From Affinibrenneria salicis (GTDB lineage Bacteria; Pseudomonadota; Gammaproteobacteria; Enterobacterales; Enterobacteriaceae), in assembly GCF_008710095.1 (NCBI RefSeq), contig NZ_VYKJ01000001.1:62001-126000 (forward strand): 64,000 bases of DNA, in the 5' to 3' direction. A program made the translations under genes and the position numbers. Of the stretch, positions 35,344 through 44,894 are shown piece by piece (within the stretch, counting starts at the first letter, position 1; every line of letters begins with the position of its first letter). Under the pieces are notes generated by a model. That model did not search any database. It was not told where the DNA came from and saw only the letters and a program-made list of their open reading frames with translations.

Positions 35344-35964
35344 ATGCAGAAATTACGTCTTATTTGCTTTACGTTATTCAGTTTGACTGCAACCTGGACT
35401 GCGCACGCGGAAGAGAGACGTTACGTTTCCGATGAACTGCAGACCTATGTCCACAGCGGCCCCGGCAACCAATATCGCATAACCGGTACGCTGAACGCCG
35501 GCGACGAAGTCACCGTGCTGAGTATTAACGAAGAAGCGGGCTACGCCCAGGTGCGCGACGCCAAAGATCGCACCAACTGGATCCCGCTCAGTCAGCTGAA
35601 CGAAACGCCCAGCCTGCGTACCCGGGTGCCGGAACTGGAACAGCAGGTGCGGGAGCTGACCAGCAAACTGAGCAATATCGATAGCAGCTGGAATCAGCGC
35701 ACGGCCGATATGCAGCAGAAGGTTTCCGCCAGCGATAACGTAATCAGCGGGCTACAGAAAGAAAACCAGGATCTGAAGAACCAGCTGATCGTGGCGCAGA
35801 AAAAAGTGGACGCCGCCAACGTGCAGTTGGATGACAAGCAGCGCACCATTATTTTGCAATGGTTCCTGTACGGCGGCGGCGTGGCCGGCGCCGGTCTGAT
35901 CCTGGGCCTGATCCTGCCGCACATCATCCCGCGGCGTAAGAAGAACGACCGCTGGATGGGCTGA
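35344..35964 (+). CDS. ygiM: SH3-domain protein YgiM
   Basis: A 206-residue protein (TIGR04211 family). A signal peptide (1-23, ending TAHAEE) is followed by a bacterial SH3 domain (about 25-90), a coiled coil (about 95-165) and a C-terminal membrane anchor (about 170-192) with a basic tail PRRKKNDR. It is anchored in the inner membrane facing the periplasm. Function is not established. It lies between ygiF and cca as in E. coli. Confidence 0.93.
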   Translation: MQKLRLICFTLFSLTATWTAHAEERRYVSDELQTYVHSGPGNQYRITGTLNAGDEVTVLSINEEAGYAQVRDAKDRTNWIPLSQLNETPSLRTRVPELEQQVRELTSKLSNIDSSWNQRTADMQQKVSASDNVISGLQKENQDLKNQLIVAQKKVDAANVQLDDKQRTIILQWFLYGGGVAGAGLILGLILPHIIPRRKKNDRWMG

Positions 35965-36001
35965 CCGCGCAGTTTACCGGCCAGCGCGCCGGTAAACCGG
36001 G

Positions 36002-36275
36002 CATATCCCAAAATAATTCAAGTGACAGCAAGACGGTGACGCAGGACGCATTCGTCGACAACGAATGCGTCCTGCCGGCGGCCGACCTTCGGGCAGAAAC
36101 GGGATATCTCCCATTAATCCCCTGGCGCTTATACCAGTAAGCGACCGGAGAGCGCGACAACGCTGTCGGGAGCCGAGTTGAACGCCGCTGGCGGCGGCCC
36201 TGCAAGGACAAGTCCATGGATGGGGCGAGTCACAAAACCAACGCTCCTGCAGCTTGAAGTATGTAAGGGTATAGT
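36002..36275. repeat. Dispersed enterobacterial repeat, copy A
   Basis: It opens catatcccaaaataattcaa and closes with ctgcagcttgaagtatg plus gggtata, the termini of a non-coding element scattered in Serratia, Yersinia and Pectobacterium genomes. Inside is a perfect 15-bp stem (36041-36055 with 36061-36075, loop cgaca), which may also end ygiM transcripts although no U-tract follows. It has no coding potential that I trust. Confidence 0.6.
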
Positions 36276-36289
36276 ATGTATATATACAT

Positions 36290-36410
36290 CCCTTAAATAA
36301 TTCGGGTTGCGGGAAGGCACGCTGCGGCGGTCCCGAAGGCGAGGCCGGGGGAAAACCGGGCGATAAAGCCAACTCGCCTGCGGCCTGAAGAGTGACGGGT
36401 ACAGCCAATA
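36290..36410. repeat. Dispersed enterobacterial repeat, copy B
   Basis: A second, shorter copy in tandem with copy A: it starts aaataattcgggttgcggga and ends ctgcggcctgaagagtgacgg plus gtaca. Together the two copies fill nearly all of the 464-bp gap between ygiM and cca. Confidence 0.6.
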
Positions 36411-36428
36411 AATTTCAGGAGTCAGGTA

Positions 36429-37679
36429 GTGAAAGTATTTCTGGTTGGCGGCGCGGTGCGCGATAGCCTGTTGAATCTGCCGGTCAGCGAACGCGACTGG
36501 GTTGTCGTCGGCGCAACCGCGGAACAGTTGCTGCAGCTGGGTTATCAGCAGGTCGGTAAAGATTTTCCGGTCTTCCTGCACCCGGAAAATCATGAAGAAT
36601 ATGCTCTGGCGCGAACGGAACGCAAGGCCGGGGTCGGCTATACCGGCTTCACCTGCTATGCCGCGCCGGACGTCACGCTGGAAGACGACCTGCTGCGCCG
36701 CGATCTGACCATCAACGCCATTGCGCAGGCGCCGGACGGTTCATTCATCGATCCTTATCACGGACAACGCGATCTGCAACAGCGCGTGCTGCGCCATGTC
36801 TCTGACGCCTTCAGCGAGGATCCGCTGCGTGTCTTGCGGATTGCGCGTTTCGCCGCGCGCTTCGCCCATCTGGATTTTACCATTGCCGGGGAAACCCAAC
36901 GGCTGATGCAGCAGATGGTGCAAAGCGGCGAACTGGCCGCGCTCACGCCGGAGCGCGTGTGGAAGGAAACGGAAAAGGCGCTGTCTACCCGCCATCCCCA
37001 GATCTATTTCCAGACGCTGCGCGACTGCGGGGCACTGGCGGTCTTATTCCCGGAGCTCGATCGTCTGTTCGGCGTACCGGCGCCGGCTAAATGGCACCCG
37101 GAAATCGATACCGGCATTCATATGCTGATGACGCTGGCCATCGCCGCGCAGCTCAGCCCGGAGATCGATGTCCGCTTTGCTACGCTCTGTCATGACGTGG
37201 GCAAAGGGCTTACCCCGCGCGAACTGTGGCCGCGTCATCACGGACACGGACCGGCCGGCGTCAGACTGATTGAAGAGATGTGTCTGCGTCTGCGCGTACC
37301 GAACCCTATTCGCGATCTCGCGCGGCTGGTGGCTGAATATCACGACTTGATCCATACCGTACAGATTCTGCAGCCGAAAACGTTGCTCAAACTGTTTGAC
37401 GCCACGGACGTCTGGCGTAAACCTCATCGGCTGGAGCAAATGATCATCGCCAGCGAGGCCGACGCGCGCGGCCGCACCGGATTCGAGCAGAATCCGTATC
37501 CGCAGGGCGATTACCTGCGCGAGGTGTTCCGCGTCGCCTGTAGCGTCAATAGCGCTGAGGTGGTGGCCGCGGGGTTTCAGGGGATCAATATCCGTAACGA
37601 ACTGCGCCGCCGCCGGATTAAAGCGCTGGACGACTGGAAGCTGGCGCAGAACGCGGAGCAGGAACAGCCCGGAGACTGA
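36429..37679 (+). CDS. cca: CCA tRNA nucleotidyltransferase (multifunctional)
   Basis: A 416-residue enzyme with a GTG start, matching E. coli Cca (412). It builds and repairs the 3' CCA end of tRNA. The head has GGAVRDSLL (8-16) and the metal-binding segment, followed by [10 protein letters not shown]; the C-terminal half has an HD phosphohydrolase domain with HDVGKG (about 256). Downstream folB/bacA genes of E. coli are absent; ribB converges instead. Confidence 0.97.
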   Translation: MKVFLVGGAVRDSLLNLPVSERDWVVVGATAEQLLQLGYQQVGKDFPVFLHPENHEEYALARTERKAGVGYTGFTCYAAPDVTLEDDLLRRDLTINAIAQAPDGSFIDPYHGQRDLQQRVLRHVSDAFSEDPLRVLRIARFAARFAHLDFTIAGETQRLMQQMVQSGELAALTPERVWKETEKALSTRHPQIYFQTLRDCGALAVLFPELDRLFGVPAPAKWHPEIDTGIHMLMTLAIAAQLSPEIDVRFATLCHDVGKGLTPRELWPRHHGHGPAGVRLIEEMCLRLRVPNPIRDLARLVAEYHDLIHTVQILQPKTLLKLFDATDVWRKPHRLEQMIIASEADARGRTGFEQNPYPQGDYLREVFRVACSVNSAEVVAAGFQGINIRNELRRRRIKALDDWKLAQNAEQEQPGD

Positions 37680-37871
37680 CAGCGGCCAGACGCGCATAAT
37701 CGTCACGGCCGGCGTCATCGTCTTGTCCGAGGTCGCCCGGACGCGAGCAGCATTCAGCCCGCGCGGCGATGGAACTCCGTTCAACATGCGCGGCATTTGT
37801 CTGCGCGCAGTCCATCCCCAAACGGGCTATGCGAATAACGCGGCGCGACTCTGCATATCAATCGGATAAAC

Positions 37872-37900
37872 AGAAAGGGCGGTCATAGACCGCCCTTTCT
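37872..37900. terminator. Bidirectional terminator between cca and ribB
   Basis: Strong stem agaaagggcggtc / gaccgccctttct around a 3-base loop, with T-containing flanks on both sides, in the 237-bp gap between convergent genes. Confidence 0.85.
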
Positions 37901-37916
37901 GTTCTGCGGACCGGAC

Positions 37917-38570
37917 TCAGCTGGCTTTACGTTCCGCCGCCTGGCGATAAGCGACCAGATCTTCGATAGTCAGCACCGGCATACCGTGCTGTCTGGCGAA
38001 CGCGACCACCTCCGGCGCATGCGCCATGGAGCCGTCATCGTTGGTCAGTTCGCACAGCACTCCGGCCGGTTTCAATCCGGCCAGCGTCGTCAGATCGACC
38101 GCGGCTTCGGTATGACCGCCGCGGGTCAATACGCCGCCGGGCTGCGCGCGCAGCGGGAAGACATGGCCGGGACGATTCAGATCGCTGGGTTTGGCGTTAT
38201 CGGCAATGGCCGCGCGGATGGTGGTAATGCGATCGGCGGCGGATACGCCGGTGGTGACCCCTTCGGCCGCTTCAATAGTGACGGTGAAGGCGGTCTGATA
38301 ATGGCTGGAGTTATGGGCCACCATCATTGGCAGATCCAGTTGCTGACGACGCTCTTCGGTAACGCACAGGCAAACGATGCCGCTGCCGTGGCGAATCGTC
38401 AACGCCATTTGCTCTACCGTCATGGTTTGCGCGGCAAAGATCATGTCGCCTTCGTTTTCGCGCTGTTCATCATCCAGCACCAGCACCCCACGCCCCTGAC
38501 GCAGCGCCGCCAGGCCCCGTTCAACGCGTTCAACCGACGTACCAAATTCAGAAAGTAATGTCTGATTCAT
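37917..38570 (-). CDS. ribB: 3,4-dihydroxy-2-butanone 4-phosphate synthase RibB
   Basis: A 217-residue riboflavin-pathway enzyme that converts ribulose 5-phosphate to dihydroxybutanone phosphate. The ATG at 38570 ([10 protein letters not shown]) matches E. coli exactly; an upstream in-frame start is ignored. Acidic metal-binding loop [10 protein letters not shown] (about 33-42) and [10 protein letters not shown] segment are visible. Expression is controlled by an FMN riboswitch in the long leader. Confidence 0.97.
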   Translation of the reverse strand: MNQTLLSEFGTSVERVERGLAALRQGRGVLVLDDEQRENEGDMIFAAQTMTVEQMALTIRHGSGIVCLCVTEERRQQLDLPMMVAHNSSHYQTAFTVTIEAAEGVTTGVSAADRITTIRAAIADNAKPSDLNRPGHVFPLRAQPGGVLTRGGHTEAAVDLTTLAGLKPAGVLCELTNDDGSMAHAPEVVAFARQHGMPVLTIEDLVAYRQAAERKAS

Positions 38571-38698
38571 GGTAAAAAACCTCAATAAATTTATGGATTA
38601 CCAGAACCAGGGCGAACTTGAGGAGCGGCCACCCATCATCCCGCAGGAGACGGCGGCAGATAAAATAACGCGGGCGGGCCTGCCGGCCCGACGAAAAT

Positions 38699-38853
38699 CG
38701 TTACTCTCTCCCATCCGGACTATAACCGTCGGCTCCGGAATTACACCGGATCTGCTGACCTCAAACACAGGGAATGTCTGAGCGCTCGCGGGCTTCCAGT
38801 AAGGCACTGGTTTACCGCCGGTGGGGAGTTACACCCCGCCCTGAGAATAAGCG
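38699..38853 (-). ncRNA. FMN riboswitch (RFN element) in the ribB leader
   Basis: Reading on the minus strand, the conserved blocks occur in order: TTATTCTCAGGGCGGGG, ACTCCCCACCGGCGGTAAA, GCCCGCGAGCGCT, CAGCAGATCCGGTG, and GTCCGGATGGGAGAGAGTAA. These are the six-stem RFN aptamer that binds FMN. The following 128 nt before the ribB ATG contain a G+C-rich hairpin (around 38670-38692) that can serve as the expression platform. Confidence 0.95.
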
Positions 38854-38858
38854 CTTTC

Positions 38859-38887
38859 ACTATAGCGCTATTGCCCGGACAGGGCAA
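38859..38887 (-). promoter_or_regulatory. Sigma-70 promoter of ribB
   Basis: On the minus strand TTGCCC (38882-38887), a 17-bp spacer and TATAGT (38859-38864) place the start of transcription at the first bases of the riboswitch. Confidence 0.75.
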
Positions 38888-38997
38888 TTGATCGCAGTCC
38901 CGATTTATCGCACTTCGTTCCGGTTTTAGTTTATCCCGCCAGCAACACGCATTACACTTATGTCATTCATTGTTAGATAAACACATCAGGAAGCAGC

Positions 38998-39276
38998 ATG
39001 ATTGACCCGAAAAAGATTGAGCAGATAGCCCGTCAGGTGCATGAGTCCATGCCAAAGGGGATCCGGGAGTTTGGCGAAGACGTTGAGAAAAAAATCCGCC
39101 AGGTACTGCAGTCACAGCTCACCCGTCTGGATCTGGTGAATCGCGAAGAGTTCGATATTCAGACTCAGGTTCTGCTGCGCACGCGTGAAAAATTAGCCCT
39201 GCTGGAGCAACGGCTGGCCGTTCTGGAACAACAACAGACGACGGCAGTCGCGGACGACAACGCGCCCGGCGCCTGA
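38998..39276 (+). CDS. ubiK: Ubiquinone biosynthesis accessory factor UbiK
   Basis: A 92-residue protein (YqiC). It starts [19 protein letters not shown], the family N-terminus, with an amphipathic helix and a C-terminal coiled coil (about 45-80, [15 protein letters not shown]). It works with UbiJ in the cytosolic ubiquinone-assembly complex. It is divergent from ribB, as in E. coli, with a CAGGAAG site before the ATG. Confidence 0.93.
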   Translation: MIDPKKIEQIARQVHESMPKGIREFGEDVEKKIRQVLQSQLTRLDLVNREEFDIQTQVLLRTREKLALLEQRLAVLEQQQTTAVADDNAPGA

Positions 39277-39287
39277 AAGCGCCAGCC

Positions 39288-39312
39288 TCCTCCCGTCGCC
39301 CGAGCGGGAGGG
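39288..39312 (+). terminator. Hairpin after ubiK
   Basis: The stem cctcccg / cgggagg lies shortly after the ubiK stop, followed by gttatgcct. The U-tract is poor, so strength is uncertain. Confidence 0.4.
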
Positions 39313-39460
39313 TTATGCCTTTCATTCAGCCCATTGCCGACGTGCCGGCGGTTTTCGGCGCCGTTCCGGCCGCCGTGCGACACACCACCGGTCCCGGCTC
39401 TCCCCGCCCGCCGGACGACATATTGGCGCGCCCTTCCGCCCGGAGGCATCCGGCGATTGA

Positions 39461-40726
39461 TTAATGAGAAAGCGCCACGCGCGCTCGTCTCGGTAAACAC
39501 AGCCACAGCGCCGCCAGCATACCCAGCGCATATAGCGACTTCCAGCCAATCATCGCCAGCAGCGCGATGCACAACACACTGCCGATCAGCGCCATCAGCC
39601 GCGATCGCCCGCGCAACAGACGACAGCCCGCCAGCATGCACAGCAGATAGATCAGCACAAAAATGCCGTTGGCGTAGACGATCAGCAGATCCAGCGGCAA
39701 AGACAGCCAGTAAACCAACAGGCTAAACAGCAGACAGCAGGCCACCACCAGCGTCAACGCATTGGCCGGCGTCCGCCCGGCCGACAGCGTCGCCAGCGCG
39801 CTGCCCTGACGGGCCTGCGACCACAGCAGACGGGCAAAGCTTTGAGTATAAATATTCACGCTGGCAAAACAGGCCAGATAGCCGACGATACAGGCCAGCC
39901 ACAACGCCTGCGCGCCGAACAGCCGCACCACGATCCCCGGCAGCGACGCGGTGGCCGCCATGTGCGCGCCATACGCGTGAAAGGTCAATACCGCGACGGT
40001 ACATCCCCAGTAAATCACCCCGGCCAGCAGCATACCGGCCAACAACGCGCGCGGAAAATCACGTTCGGGATGACGGAACTCGGTCGCCAGATGGGCGAAG
40101 GCCTCCAGCCCGACAAAACACCAGAACATTACCGCCAACGCGCCGGACATTGCGGGCCAGGAAAAGCTGCCGGCCGTCGGCCAGGCGATATCCGCCAGCC
40201 CGATCTCGCCCCGCCACCAAATCGCCGCCACCAACGCCACCACCAGCAGGGCGATGATGCTCTGGATATTGGCGCTGGAACCGGCGCTGCGCAGACCGAG
40301 CAGCCAGATGGCGACCAGCGTCGCGATCTGGACCAGCAGCAGCTCGCGCGCGCTCCAGCCAAACGCCGCCTGCCAGAATCCGGCGGCGATCTGTAACGCC
40401 GCCGGCAGCCCGACAGGAATCACCGACAGAAACAGCCAGCCGGTAACCCGCGCCATATGCGGCCCAAAGGCCAGATGAACGAAGTGAGCGGCGCCGCCAG
40501 CGCTGGGGAAATGGCGGCCAAGAGAAGCGAAAGCGATAGCCACGGGAAACACCAGCAGGATCAACAGCGGCCAGGCGAACAGACTATCGGCGCCGGCCAA
40601 CTGCGCCGCCAGCGCCGGCACGGCAAACACGCCGGTTCCCAACAGCGAAGTCGATAACAGGCCGATTCCCTGCAATAATCCCAGCTCCTGTTTTAAACGT
40701 TTTGTTTCAGGCACAAACGGCACCAC
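39461..40726 (-). CDS. yjeH: APC-family amino acid exporter YjeH-like
   Basis: A 421-residue integral membrane protein with about twelve hydrophobic segments. The N-terminal LLQGIGLLSTSLLGTGVFAVPAL region and GWLFLSVIPVGLPAALQIAAG match E. coli YjeH, which exports methionine and branched-chain amino acids. The start is uncertain: GTG codons at 40726, 40723 and 40714 are possible and none has a strong ribosome-binding site. In E. coli the gene lies elsewhere, so its place beside zipA belongs to the rearranged segment. Confidence 0.88.
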   Translation of the reverse strand: MVPFVPETKRLKQELGLLQGIGLLSTSLLGTGVFAVPALAAQLAGADSLFAWPLLILLVFPVAIAFASLGRHFPSAGGAAHFVHLAFGPHMARVTGWLFLSVIPVGLPAALQIAAGFWQAAFGWSARELLLVQIATLVAIWLLGLRSAGSSANIQSIIALLVVALVAAIWWRGEIGLADIAWPTAGSFSWPAMSGALAVMFWCFVGLEAFAHLATEFRHPERDFPRALLAGMLLAGVIYWGCTVAVLTFHAYGAHMAATASLPGIVVRLFGAQALWLACIVGYLACFASVNIYTQSFARLLWSQARQGSALATLSAGRTPANALTLVVACCLLFSLLVYWLSLPLDLLIVYANGIFVLIYLLCMLAGCRLLRGRSRLMALIGSVLCIALLAMIGWKSLYALGMLAALWLCLPRRARVALSH

Positions 40727-40770
40727 GCTTTAATTAACAATCCCTGTCAGCGGGCAAGGAGATGATGACA

Positions 40771-40796
40771 AAAAGCCCCCGCAAGCGGAGGCTTTT
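40771..40796 (-). terminator. Rho-independent terminator after zipA
   Basis: On the minus strand, AAAAGCCTCCGC TT GCGGGGGCTTTTT is followed by GTC. It ends zipA transcription; in most enterics ligA would follow zipA, but here yjeH follows. Confidence 0.8.
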
Positions 40797-40817
40797 CATG
40801 GCCGCATCGTATGACGG

Positions 40818-41792
40818 TCAGCTGTTTGCTTTCAGCACATCGCGGATACGGGCTTTATACTCTTCAACTTTTTGCGGCGTCAGCATGCGACGCTCATCGT
40901 CCAGCACCATGCCGCCGACGTCATCGGCAATACGCTGCGCGGACTGCAGCATCAGCTTGAAGTTCTGACTGGCGTCGCCGTAGGAAGGCACCATCATAAA
41001 AATGGACACGCCCGGCGTGGAAAACTCGGACATTTCATCCGGGTTAAAGGAACCCGGTTTAACCATATTCGCCAGACTGAACAACACCGGTCCCGCGCCG
41101 GCCGGGTTGACATGCCGATGGAAAATATTCATTTCACCGAACTGGAACCCCGCCTGCAGCACGCTCTGCAGCAGCAGTTCGCCGCCGATTACGCTGCCGT
41201 GATGCGCGCTGACGTGCAGCACCAGAACCGCTTCTTTCGGTTCGGCCTGCGCGGCAGGCTCGGCAACCGACGGCGCAGAGCCGTCGCGCGCCGCGTTTTC
41301 GCCCTCGTCATGCGATTCATCAACGGAGTCCGACGTCGCGGAGAAAGACGGAACGGTTGGTTCGCGACGCGGGCGCGCGTCAGACGCGGAGGATTCGTCT
41401 TCGTCTTCTTCTTCGCCCAGCAGCGGGTCGTAGCCGGAACGCGATGATGTCGCAGACTGAGCGGAGAACGGCGCCGGAGCGGAGAACGGCGCCGGAGCGG
41501 ATTGCCGCGCAGGCGGCTGCCCGTCGCGCGCTTCCGGGGTTGAGGCGTACTGTCCCAGTTCCGGCCCGTCATCTTCCGGTTCCGGGCGAGCGCGTCTGAC
41601 CCGCACTTCTCCCACGCCTTCATCCAGCTCTTCGAGCGGCGTTTCTTCGCGTTTGGTTTTCAGACGCTTGACCGGCCGGTCGCGAAAAAGGGACGAACGC
41701 TCTTTACGACTGGTCCACAAGCCGTGCAGTAACAGCGCTATTATAGCGATCGCGCCAACAACGATTAATATCAGACGCAAGTCCTGCATCAT
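40818..41792 (-). CDS. zipA: Cell division protein ZipA
   Basis: A 324-residue essential divisome protein that tethers FtsZ to the inner membrane. The ATG at 41792 ([17 protein letters not shown]) matches E. coli; the longer frame is discounted. A membrane anchor (about 5-26) is followed by a basic patch, an acidic and Pro/Ala/Ser-rich linker (about 45-180) and the C-terminal FtsZ-binding domain (about 185-324, with [10 protein letters not shown]). The linker holds a tandem repeat. It is divergent from cysZ as usual but no longer beside ligA. Confidence 0.96.
   Translation of the reverse strand: MMQDLRLILIVVGAIAIIALLLHGLWTSRKERSSLFRDRPVKRLKTKREETPLEELDEGVGEVRVRRARPEPEDDGPELGQYASTPEARDGQPPARQSAPAPFSAPAPFSAQSATSSRSGYDPLLGEEEDEDESSASDARPRREPTVPSFSATSDSVDESHDEGENAARDGSAPSVAEPAAQAEPKEAVLVLHVSAHHGSVIGGELLLQSVLQAGFQFGEMNIFHRHVNPAGAGPVLFSLANMVKPGSFNPDEMSEFSTPGVSIFMMVPSYGDASQNFKLMLQSAQRIADDVGGMVLDDERRMLTPQKVEEYKARIRDVLKANS
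41461..41500. repeat. 18-bp tandem repeat in the zipA linker
   Basis: Unit gcggagaacggcgccgga occurs at 41461-41478 and again at 41479-41496, then begins a third time. It encodes PAPFSA twice in the disordered linker, where length changes are expected to be tolerated. Confidence 0.85.
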
Positions 41793-42012
41793 TGCAATCC
41801 CGGTTGTTCCAATACATTGCCACCACGGCAAACATTTACTTCACTAACTCTATTTGCCCTCGTACACAAGTGCAAGTCTGCACGGTACTTTATGACAAGA
41901 AAGATAGATACAACGCACTTTTTTGCTGTTTTTTCATCCAAAGCCAGACTAGCCAGCAGAAAATCATACCGATATGATTGTTACTCCTCTTCATCCATGA
42001 GACTTCCTGGAC

Positions 42013-42765
42013 ATGACTGCTTCGCAACACCTTGATAAACCACGCAGCGGATTTCACTATTTTTTTGTCGGACTGAAACTGATCTCCCAGCCGGGACTCC
42101 GGCGTTTTGTCATTCTTCCACTGTTGGTTAACATCGTGCTTATGGGCGGCGCGTTCTGGTGGCTGTTTACCCGACTCAATGACTGGATCCCCGGCCTGCT
42201 GAGCCATGTTCCCGACTGGCTGCAGTGGCTGAGCTACCTGCTGTGGCCGCTGGCGGTTATCTCTATTTTACTGGTCTTCAGCTATCTGTTCAGTACCGTG
42301 GCCAATATTATCGCCTCGCCGTTCAACGGCCTGCTGGCCGAACAGCTGGAGGCGCGCCTGACCGGGCAACCACTGCCCGACGGCGGCCTGCTGGACGCAC
42401 TAAAAGACGTGCCTCGCACCCTGAAACGCGAGATGCAGAAACTCGGCTGGTATCTGCCGCGCATCATCATTCTGCTGATCCTCTATTTCATTCCGGTAAT
42501 CGGCCAGACGGTGGTGCCGGTGCTGTGGTTCCTGTTCAGCGCCTGGATGCAGGTTATCCAGTATTGCGACTATCCGTTCGATAACCACAAAATCAGTTTT
42601 CCATTGATGCGCAAATCGCTGCGCCAGCATAAAATCAGTAATCTGCAGTTTGGCTCGCTGATCAGCGTGGTGATGCTGATCCCGATACTTAATCTGATTG
42701 TGATGCCGGTAGCCGTATGCGGCGCCACCGCGCTGTGGGTCGATCGCTACCGCCAGCAACACTGA
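42013..42765 (+). CDS. cysZ: Sulfate transporter CysZ
   Basis: A 250-residue inner-membrane protein (E. coli 253) that brings in sulfate for cysteine synthesis. Four hydrophobic segments are visible (about 32-55, 70-98, 147-170, 208-235), with the family segment [19 protein letters not shown]. It is divergent from zipA and followed by cysK, the conserved arrangement. With cysA missing from the cysPTW cluster, CysZ may be the more important sulfate route here, an inference. Confidence 0.95.
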   Translation: MTASQHLDKPRSGFHYFFVGLKLISQPGLRRFVILPLLVNIVLMGGAFWWLFTRLNDWIPGLLSHVPDWLQWLSYLLWPLAVISILLVFSYLFSTVANIIASPFNGLLAEQLEARLTGQPLPDGGLLDALKDVPRTLKREMQKLGWYLPRIIILLILYFIPVIGQTVVPVLWFLFSAWMQVIQYCDYPFDNHKISFPLMRKSLRQHKISNLQFGSLISVVMLIPILNLIVMPVAVCGATALWVDRYRQQH

Positions 42766-43052
42766 CGCGGCTCCGTCCTGCCGCCGCAATTCACGAACAA
42801 GCCGGGCGGCGCACTGCGTCAGCCCGGCGGTACAAAACCCGAGATTGACGCGTCTCGCAGGGGATAAACCGGGGCGTGCGGGAGAAACCGACATCCCGGA
42901 CGACCGAGGGATGATAAATACACGTTGTAATTAAAATATATTTCTTAAGAACATAACGATATACCAATTCTTTCCTTCCCTGACGAAACTGAACGAGTAT
43001 TCTCTTCATGTTCGCAAAAATTTCATACAGTTAACAGTTATAAGGACAGGCT

Positions 43053-44021
43053 ATGAGCAAGATATATGAAGACAACTCCTATACAATCGGCCATACGCCG
43101 CTGGTTCGACTGAACCGTATCGGTAACGGACGCATCCTGGCTAAAGTAGAATCCCGCAACCCGAGCTTCAGCGTCAAATGCCGTATCGGTTCCAATCTGA
43201 TCTGGGACGCGGAAAAACGCGGCGTGCTGAAACCGGGCGTGGAACTCGTTGAGCCGACCAGCGGCAATACCGGCATTGCACTGGCTTACGTCGCCGCCGC
43301 GCGTGGCTATAAGCTGACGCTGACCATGCCTGAAACCATGAGTATCGAACGCCGCAAGCTGCTTAAGGCGCTGGGCGCCAAACTGGTGCTGACCGAAGGC
43401 GCCAAAGGGATGAAAGGGGCCATCGCCAAAGCGGAAGAGATTGTCGCCAGCGATCCGTCTCGTTATCTGCTGCTGCAGCAGTTCAGCAACCCGGCCAACC
43501 CGGAAATCCATGAAAAAACCACCGGTCCGGAAATCTGGGAAGATACCGACGGGCAAGTGGACGTTTTCATCGCCGGCGTAGGCACCGGGGGCACGTTAAC
43601 CGGCGTCAGCCGCTATATCAAAACGACTAAGGGAAAAGCGATCATCTCGGTGGCCGTCGAACCGACAGACTCGCCGGTGATCAGCCAGGCGCTGGCCGGC
43701 GAAGAGATCAAGCCCGGTCCGCATAAAATTCAGGGCATCGGCGCAGGCTTTATTCCAGGCAACCTCGACCTGAGCCTGATCGATCGCGTGGAAAAAATCA
43801 CTAACGAAGAAGCCATCAGCACCGCGCGCCGACTGATGGAAGAAGAAGGCATTCTGGCCGGTATTTCCTCCGGCGCCGCCGTCGCCGCCGCGCTGCACCT
43901 GCTGAAGGAAAAAGAGTTCGAAGGCAAGAACATCGTGGTGATCCTGCCCTCGTCCGGCGAACGCTATCTGAGTACCGCATTGTTTGCCGATCTGTTCACC
44001 GAGCAGGAATTACAACAGTAA
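43053..44021 (+). CDS. cysK: Cysteine synthase A (O-acetylserine sulfhydrylase)
   Basis: A 322-residue PLP enzyme that makes cysteine from O-acetylserine and sulfide. PLP lysine is Lys-42 (SFSVKCR); the substrate loop TSGNTG and phosphate-binding GTGGT are intact. It is almost identical to E. coli CysK. It lies 287 bp after cysZ and has its own upstream AT-rich region where CysB would act. Confidence 0.98.
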   Translation: MSKIYEDNSYTIGHTPLVRLNRIGNGRILAKVESRNPSFSVKCRIGSNLIWDAEKRGVLKPGVELVEPTSGNTGIALAYVAAARGYKLTLTMPETMSIERRKLLKALGAKLVLTEGAKGMKGAIAKAEEIVASDPSRYLLLQQFSNPANPEIHEKTTGPEIWEDTDGQVDVFIAGVGTGGTLTGVSRYIKTTKGKAIISVAVEPTDSPVISQALAGEEIKPGPHKIQGIGAGFIPGNLDLSLIDRVEKITNEEAISTARRLMEEEGILAGISSGAAVAAALHLLKEKEFEGKNIVVILPSSGERYLSTALFADLFTEQELQQ

Positions 44022-44063
44022 TTTCACGGGTGCGCGGATTTCGCAAATTCGACATTTTGTTAC

Positions 44064-44091
44064 AAAAAAGCACCTCCAGGGGTGCTTTTTT
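44064..44091 (+). terminator. Terminator after cysK
   Basis: Perfect stem aaaaaagcacc / ggtgctttttt with a 6-base loop, 42 bp after the cysK stop. Confidence 0.92.
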
Positions 44092-44307
44092 GTGGGCTAC
44101 ATCAAACTTTAGCCCACCTGAACATTGATTTTATGCTCGAGTTTTAGTATTTAACCAACCAATTATTTTGATGCGTGAAATTAATATCTACCGGTTCGTG
44201 ATTCTGGCTGAATCGATTTTACTGAACGACAGATGACAAGCGCTGTCTTTGTATTACGATAGTCAGGACCGACAGAAGAAAGCCCCTGTTGAAAATTGGT
44301 GATATTC

Positions 44308-44428
44308 TATACCGGACAAACTTCAGCATGCAGGAAGGCGGCAACCGAACGAATTCCAGGCGCTTGCAGGTTCAGGCGGCCGGGGCAAGGGAAGCCGGCG
44401 TCCCCACACCTGAAGGAAGAAAGGTATA
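44308..44428. repeat. Dispersed repeat copy C, in the ptsH upstream region
   Basis: A 121-bp element bounded by TATACC and GGTATA. It contains cttcagcatgcaggaaggcg plus gcaa, matching the core (cttcaagttgcaggaaggcg plus gcaa) I know from repeats in related genera and resembling copies A and B. It carries a spurious reading frame (44289-44519) with no recognisable protein. It lies between cysK and the ptsH proximal promoter. Confidence 0.55.
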
Positions 44429-44510
44429 TTCATGGAAGACGTTTCGAAACAGGTTGACGTTTCCTTGCCGCATCCCGGCCTGCCCCTGTAACATATCAGG
44501 TGCTAACCAA

Positions 44511-44550
44511 ACAGGCTAAAGTTCAGTGCCTCAGCTAAACTTTAGCGCCA
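44511..44550 (+). promoter_or_regulatory. Proximal ptsH promoter (P1-like)
   Basis: acaggctaaagt, 13 bp, TAAACT (44536-44541), then ttagcgccacaacattaa and taagttgggga align with the E. coli ptsH P1 region and leader as I remember them. Upstream CRP-dependent sites are expected but I could not place one with confidence. Confidence 0.65.
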
Positions 44551-44587
44551 CAACATTAATCTAATCCAATAAGTTGGGGAAAATATA

Positions 44588-44845
44588 ATGTTCCAGCAAG
44601 AAGTGACTATTACCGCGCCTAATGGCCTGCATACCCGTCCGGCAGCCCAGTTCGTAAAAGAAGCTAAAGGTTTTACCTCTGACATTACCGTTACATCCAA
44701 TGGTAAAAGCGCCAGCGCCAAAAGCCTGTTTAAGCTGCAGACCCTTGGTCTGACTCAGGGCACCGTGGTGAGCATCGCGGCGGAAGGCGAAGATGAGCAG
44801 AAAGCGGTTGAGCATCTGGTTAAACTGATGGCAGAGCTTGAGTAA
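44588..44845 (+). CDS. ptsH: Phosphocarrier protein HPr
   Basis: An 85-residue PTS phosphocarrier with His-15 (NGLHTRPA) and the regulatory Ser-46 region ([13 protein letters not shown]). It passes phosphate from enzyme I to sugar-specific EIIA domains. Same length as E. coli HPr. First gene of ptsHI-crr, 49 bp before ptsI. Confidence 0.98.
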   Translation: MFQQEVTITAPNGLHTRPAAQFVKEAKGFTSDITVTSNGKSASAKSLFKLQTLGLTQGTVVSIAAEGEDEQKAVEHLVKLMAELE

Positions 44846-44894
44846 TAAAGCCCGGTCTTTTTAGTCAACATCAGTAACTGGTAAAGGTAGGGTT

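Noticed and set aside
44289..44519. 76-codon frame upstream of ptsH
   Set aside because: It lies inside repeat copy C, has no recognisable protein features and no good ribosome-binding site.
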